A stretch of DNA of 10,380 nt, taken from assembly GCA_025929125.1 (NCBI GenBank), contig JAICMT010000024.1, positions 1-10,380 of the forward strand. The letters are read 5' to 3'. This DNA comes from Acidobacteriaceae bacterium. Its GTDB lineage: Bacteria > Acidobacteriota > Terriglobia > Terriglobales > Acidobacteriaceae. The first letter of the stretch is position 1. The number at the start of each line of letters is the position of its first letter. The translations under genes were made by a program, and so were the position numbers. Below are positions 7,281 through 10,380 of this stretch, in pieces. The notes beneath the pieces are model-generated. The model searched no databases and had not been told where the DNA came from. It saw only the letters and a list, made by a program, of their open reading frames with translations.

Positions 7281-7343
7281 CCGCAGCATTGCGCCGAATG
7301 GCTGGTTCGCGTTTAGCTCGGGCTCAGCCGGCAAAGCTCCGGC

Positions 7344-7350
7344 GGAGGAG
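7344..7350 (+). promoter_or_regulatory. Ribosome binding site deciding the start at 7358
   Basis: GGAGGAG ends 7 nt before the ATG at 7358. It favours that start over an in-frame ATG at 7241, whose extra 39 residues are Arg-rich and would bury the signal peptide. Confidence 0.75.
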
Positions 7351-7357
7351 AAGAAGA

Positions 7358-7993
7358 ATGAGAGCCATTTCTGCAAAGTGGATGTCCTGCATAGGCGCTG
7401 CAGCTCTTGTGGTGACCATGACGCAAGTTGCCGCCGCCCAGTGCGGCCTGCCGAACAAACCGATCCAGCGGATGAACTGGAGACCAATGGTCCGTGGAGC
7501 GAATCCGTGGCTGCTGCGGACCTCCGACGATGATGACAACGACGGGCCGTCGATCGTGGGCATGTGGCACGTGAAGTTTACGGCCACGCAACAGAACGGC
7601 CAGGACATTCCGGGAGGAGGAGCCGTGATCGACAACTCCATGGTGGTTTGGCACCACGATGGGACGGAGATTATGAACTCGTCGCGATCGGCCCAGGACG
7701 GCAACTTCTGCCTTGGAGTCTGGAAGCGTACCGGAAAGTTCAGCTATCAGCTGAACCACATTCCGTGGGCGGGCAACATCTTCGATCCGTCGGTTCCGCC
7801 GAATGTGATCGGACCACCTCAGGCCGGAGTTCAGATTCTCGAGTACATCACGCTGGATCCGAGTGGGAAGTCGTACTCCGGCACCTTCACCCTGACTGGG
7901 TACGACACCACCGGGAACGTTTACATCGTGTTCAAGGGAACGCTCGCGGCAACGCGCGTGACGCCGGATACACCGTTCTCGGACCTGCTCTGA
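7358..7993 (+). CDS. Secreted GxW-containing protein, lipocalin-like beta-barrel candidate
   Basis: A 211-residue exported protein. Residues 1-27 are a Sec signal peptide: basic start (MRAISAK), hydrophobic core (IGAAALVV), and probable cleavage after VAAA before Gln28. Cys29 is not in a lipobox, so a lipoprotein is unlikely. After a linker of about 35 residues with an acidic DDDDND stretch (57-62), the mature domain begins IVGMWHVKF. Its G68-x-W70 recalls the first strand of lipocalins. Alternating hydrophobic strands follow, with the block VVWHHDGTEIMN (about 96-107), a FCLGVW segment, and closing strands that look like GTFTLTGYD and GTLAATRVT. It resembles acidobacterial proteins annotated only as hypothetical, so function and ligand are unknown. 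It faces the beta-propeller regulator across a spacer with three GCTTTACC repeats, which suggests control by that protein. The lipocalin label is a weak structural guess; secretion is well supported. Confidence 0.8.
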   Translation: MRAISAKWMSCIGAAALVVTMTQVAAAQCGLPNKPIQRMNWRPMVRGANPWLLRTSDDDDNDGPSIVGMWHVKFTATQQNGQDIPGGGAVIDNSMVVWHHDGTEIMNSSRSAQDGNFCLGVWKRTGKFSYQLNHIPWAGNIFDPSVPPNVIGPPQAGVQILEYITLDPSGKSYSGTFTLTGYDTTGNVYIVFKGTLAATRVTPDTPFSDLL

Positions 7994-8002
7994 CCCGGGT
8001 GG

Positions 8003-8032
8003 GGTGCCGGCGGGAGCTTTCCTTCCGGCGCC
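8003..8032 (+). terminator. Hairpin after the secreted-protein gene
   Basis: GGTGCCGG (8003-8010) pairs with CCGGCGCC (8025-8032) through 8 pairs including one G-U, around a 14-nt loop that can itself pair GGGA with TTCC. It begins 9 nt after the stop codon. No T-run follows, so it may be a Rho-dependent or mRNA-stabilising stem rather than a classical intrinsic terminator. Confidence 0.4.
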
Positions 8033-8204
8033 CTGAGTCGCTCGGATCCATGATTGCCCATTCAGCCCTGCCCTTTGGTGCGACGGGCCGGGTGGAGGGA
8101 AGCAGTTTGCGCAGTGCAGGGGCAGCACGACAGTTCACAGGATTTGCTCAGGCTACGACCCAGTCCTGACCGCGCCTTCGCCGCTCAATCTCCGGGTTTC
8201 AGGT

Positions 8205-8725
8205 ATGAACCGCATGCTGTTGAGTCTTGTCGCGATCATCGCAGCCTTTCGCCTTTGTACGCTGTTTTCATTGCCTAGAGCCATGAGAAGCAGCTGAAGA
8301 GCAACGGCGCAAGAGAGTATGGGCAGCGCAGCACGATGGCGATCTGGGCGGCTACGGGCGGCGTGAGTGCGCTGATCGAAGGATTCTCCGTCCGGCACGC
8401 TCAGTTCGACCGCATTGCCGAGGTGGGCCTGGTGATCTACCTATTTTCAGCGCTGGCGCTGGTGTTCGTGATCCGGACCCTGGGGCCGTTCTGGAGCGGC
8501 AAGGTGCTGATGGCGCCCCATCATGAGCTAGTGGTGCATCCGGTGTTTCGCGCGATTAAGCATCCCAACTACTTCCTAAACATGATTCCCGAGCTGGTCG
8601 GGTTCACGATCCTGCTCCATGCGTTCGTGACCCTGGCCATTGGGCTGCCCATTTTTTTGGTGACGCTGTACTTCAGGATCCGGATCGAGGAACAGGTGCT
8701 GAAGAACAAGTTCGAGACGTACTAA
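8205..8725 (+). pseudogene. Isoprenylcysteine carboxyl methyltransferase-family protein, frameshifted
   Basis: The second part (frame of 8336-8725) is a membrane protein of the ICMT/PEMT-like methyltransferase family, with HPVFRAIKHPNYFLN and, near the end, RIRIEEQVL, the usual SAM-site signatures. The family's N-terminal helix is not in that frame. It lies upstream in another frame from ATG 8205 (or 8214, better spaced from AGGT): MNRMLLSLVAIIAAFRLC to SLPR, then stop at 8295. The codons before 8336 read SHEKQLKSNGAREYG, the expected next block, but are cut from a start by TAG at 8276. Restoring one base near 8279 joins the pieces into 173 residues, the normal family length. The simplest reading is a one-base deletion that inactivates the gene. 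A sequencing error is possible. Programmed slippage is unlikely because the site is not a slippery heptamer. No ribosome site precedes ATG 8336, so the short form is probably not made efficiently. Confidence 0.72.
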
Positions 8726-8795
8726 GCACCCCCTTAATGGCTTCCCCTGTTTTGTTCCAGGACTGAGGTTAGCGGAGGGGAGTCACGCTCTTGAC

Positions 8796-8810
8796 ATGTC
8801 CTAAGTACAT
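8796..8810. promoter_or_regulatory. PadR-box-like palindrome overlapping a -35
   Basis: ATGT-N7-ACAT with inner CCT/AG symmetry: a 15-bp palindrome with one mismatched pair. It resembles the ATGT-N8-ACAT site known for PadR repressors. The plus-strand hexamer TTGACA (8791-8796) overlaps its left end, a common repressor layout, but no good -10 follows at 17 nt and no gene lies just downstream. The palindrome is visible; assignment to PadR is inferred. Confidence 0.35.
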
Positions 8811-8890
8811 CCAGGCTGGAAGCCAGCTCTGCAAGATGTGTGTCGTGGTATGTCAGGGAGCGAAGCACGCCTTTTCTTGAGCGCGATAAT

Positions 8891-8924
8891 GCGAGGCTCA
8901 ACCCAGCCCGCGGTCCAGCCTCGC
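8891..8924. repeat. Perfect 8-bp inverted repeat (stem-loop)
   Basis: GCGAGGCT (8891-8898) and AGCCTCGC (8917-8924) are exact reverse complements around an 18-nt loop. It sits between the ends of two convergent genes and could act as a weak two-way terminator, although it has no flanking T-run. Confidence 0.35.
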
Positions 8925-9107
8925 TAAGGTCAACTTGCCTGGCTCTATGGAAGCTGTCGCTCGCGTGTACCCGCCCGAACCGTGGCCCAGATCTGCGGGA
9001 TTTCCTTCACGACGTCCTCTGCGAGGTGCGGCCTGGCTTCATAGCTCGCGCCGCTGCGCTTGATCATCGGTCATGTTCTTGCGCGATCTGCTTGACCCGC
9101 GATTGGT

Positions 9108-10361
9108 TCAGTTCTCGGTGGGCTTCTCGACGCGATCGAGGATGTGCGTTGTGACCGGCCCCTTGTCGGGAACCAGCTTCAGTCCCAGCCGCTCCTGTAT
9201 GGCATCTTTGAACGTCATGCCCGGCTGCGGCTCCGATGCGTTGATGTCGGGGCCGCCTCCAATTCTTGGAGGTGCAAACTCAAACGTGAAATCGTATTTC
9301 CCGGTCAGGCCGGTCTTATCGCGCAGTGGGCGGTCCACCTTGGTCAAAGAGGCAAGGACAAATTGAGTTATCGATACATTGCGGCCGGTCATTCGCATGA
9401 GGCCGGCTCCCGATACCGATTGCAGAATGGTTCCGCAAGGAGCGGAGCTGTCATGGGCACTGTCGCGGGCGCTGTCCAGTTTGCAATCGGGGTCGCTGCC
9501 GGGATGTTCCTGGAGTGCAGGTCCGGTCTTACCGGGCCTGGCGAGCACCAGGTCATAGACCTTGTCGGTCGCAGTGACTGAGTGAAGCTGCAGCTTGAAC
9601 CGGTCCGCCAGGAGCGCGCGCAGCATGGTTCGCATGTCGTCCTTGGTGGGCTCGCCTTCGACGCGGGCCTCAATGTCGTATCGCGTGGAGAGCGCCCAGT
9701 CGGGGAACTTGGACTGCAGGGCGACGACCTGGGCGGGAGTCATTTTGTAGGCGAACTGGATGTACGCGCCCAAAGGCAGGCCGATCATCTGCATAAACCC
9801 ATGGGTGGGCAGGTAGGTATCGTCTGCTCCGAAGGGGAAGCTCACGTAGGTTGTTCCGGCCTTGCTCTCCCGGACGGAGGCGACGTCAAATTGTTTGAAG
9901 TCCCGGCGTACCGCAGCGGGCTCGGCTGATTCCTGCGGCGACCCGAACGGGCGGCTCTGTGCAGCCTGCGCCACTTTTCTGGCGGCGAAGACGATTCCGG
10001 TATCCCGCGGGATGCGCGACCCGGCGCCCAGCCAGTAGCCGCACAGGACGAGCAGCGTGACAGATGCGACCAGGCCGCGGCACCACTCCAGCGGCGTCAG
10101 CGGCGGATTGCGGATCATGGCGTAGTGGCCGTTGAGCAGGGGTGAGGCGTCGGATCGGGGCTCGAAGCCGCCGCTTGCAGGACTCTGCAGCCACTGACGG
10201 CCGAGAGAGAGCAACGCATCCGCGTAGAAGCGCGTGCAGCCGAGGCCTGCGGCACCCTCCTGGAAGTCGAGCAGCATCTCGCGGCCGAACTTGTCGCGGA
10301 ATTCCGCTGGATGCAGGTTCACGATGCAGCGATAGATGAATTGCACAACCTTGTTCGCCAT
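9108..10361 (-). CDS. TIGR03435-family protein with LHP-x-x-FR N-terminal domain
   Basis: A 417-residue protein of a family of unknown function that is heavily expanded in soil Acidobacteria. Residues about 5-60 carry the motif YRCIVNLHPAEFRDKFGREM, an N-terminal domain also seen on other acidobacterial membrane proteins. One transmembrane helix follows (about 95-114, LVASVTLLVLCGYWLGAG). The TIGR03435 domain runs from about 156 to the end: FDVASVRES opens it, then DIEARVEG, then the diagnostic MLRALLADRFKLQLH, DLVLARPGKTGP, TGLTGKYDFTFEF and a closing LGLKLVPDKGPV. The domain is probably periplasmic. The ATG at 10361 is preferred over GTG at 10364, because GGAGG (10371-10367) is 5 nt from the ATG but only 2 nt from the GTG. 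A TGA overlaps this ATG (10363-10361), which hints at coupling to a gene beyond the right edge. No catalytic residues are known to me for this family. Confidence 0.93.
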   Translation of the reverse strand: MANKVVQFIYRCIVNLHPAEFRDKFGREMLLDFQEGAAGLGCTRFYADALLSLGRQWLQSPASGGFEPRSDASPLLNGHYAMIRNPPLTPLEWCRGLVASVTLLVLCGYWLGAGSRIPRDTGIVFAARKVAQAAQSRPFGSPQESAEPAAVRRDFKQFDVASVRESKAGTTYVSFPFGADDTYLPTHGFMQMIGLPLGAYIQFAYKMTPAQVVALQSKFPDWALSTRYDIEARVEGEPTKDDMRTMLRALLADRFKLQLHSVTATDKVYDLVLARPGKTGPALQEHPGSDPDCKLDSARDSAHDSSAPCGTILQSVSGAGLMRMTGRNVSITQFVLASLTKVDRPLRDKTGLTGKYDFTFEFAPPRIGGGPDINASEPQPGMTFKDAIQERLGLKLVPDKGPVTTHILDRVEKPTEN

Positions 10362-10366
10362 CACGA

Positions 10367-10371
10367 CCTCC
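10367..10371 (-). promoter_or_regulatory. Ribosome binding site of the TIGR03435 gene
   Basis: GGAGG on the minus strand, 5 nt before ATG 10361. It decides between the GTG at 10364 and the ATG. Confidence 0.7.
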
Positions 10372-10380
10372 TCTCGTTGA

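Larger units (their letters stand above)
8726..9107. other. Gene-poor 382-bp stretch between convergent genes
   Basis: No convincing gene was found. The stretch contains an orphan PadR-box-like palindrome (8796-8810), a small hairpin (GCTGG 8815-8819 and CCAGC 8823-8827), a perfect stem-loop (8891-8924), and short open frames. One is a 40-codon minus-strand frame (ATG 9067 to TAG 8945) without a ribosome site. Another is a GTG-started plus-strand frame from 8840 that runs into the TIGR03435 gene antisense. The mix of an unattached operator and gene-like fragments suggests decayed sequence. Confidence 0.5.

Noticed and set aside
7241..7357. Longer N-terminus of the secreted protein from ATG 7241
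   Set aside because: It adds 39 Arg-rich residues before a perfect signal peptide and covers the direct repeats; GGAGGAG supports ATG 7358.
7313..8128. Minus-strand 271-codon frame opposite the secreted protein
   Set aside because: It lies antisense to a gene with a clear ribosome site, signal peptide and stop; its translation is Arg/His-rich with no domain.
8741..8782. CTTCCCCT and AGGGGAG as a terminator after the methyltransferase gene
   Set aside because: Six pairs separated by about 27 nt with no T-run; not a credible hairpin.
9144..9929. Plus-strand frames opposite the TIGR03435 gene
   Set aside because: Antisense shadows; the minus-strand protein matches its family from end to end.

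Overview
The window looks like a high-GC soil acidobacterium (Acidobacteriia/Terriglobia type). The strongest evidence is a TIGR03435-family protein at the right end, a family expanded in soil Acidobacteria. A membrane regulator with an OmpR-type winged helix fused to a periplasmic PD40/TolB-like beta-propeller and a GxW-containing secreted protein fit the same lineage. No tRNA, rRNA, CRISPR array, insertion sequence or phage gene was seen. The taxonomic call is an inference from gene families, not from a marker gene.

Layout, left to right. (1) 9-1346, plus strand: an NCS1 (cytosine/purine/allantoin class) permease. (2) 3399 down to 1372, minus strand: an apparent three-gene operon of two paralogous DoxX-like membrane proteins and a small Cys/His zinc-finger-like protein. 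(3) 3529-5001, plus strand: a MocR (GntR-aminotransferase fusion) regulator, divergent from that operon across a 129-bp spacer with operator-like dyads and a -10 hexamer that reads on both strands. (4) 7181 down to 5022, minus strand: the winged-helix/transmembrane/beta-propeller regulator. (5) 7358-7993, plus strand and divergent from it: a secreted, probably beta-barrel protein. The spacer between them holds three 10-bp direct repeats ending in GCTTTACC. (6) 8205-8725: an isoprenylcysteine-carboxyl-methyltransferase-family membrane gene that appears broken by a one-base frameshift. (7) 8726-9107: a gene-poor stretch with an orphan PadR-box-like palindrome and a stem-loop. (8) 10361 down to 9108, minus strand: the TIGR03435 protein with an N-terminal LHP-x-x-FR domain and one membrane segment.

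Two divergent regulator/target pairs give the window its logic. The MocR regulator probably controls itself and the DoxX-like/zinc-finger operon, which would be a PLP or amino-compound switch acting on a membrane function. The membrane-anchored beta-propeller regulator probably senses an envelope signal and controls the neighbouring exported protein through the GCTTTACC repeats. Both links are inferred from gene order and DNA motifs. The right part (broken methyltransferase gene, orphan operator, empty 382 bp) looks like a region undergoing decay.
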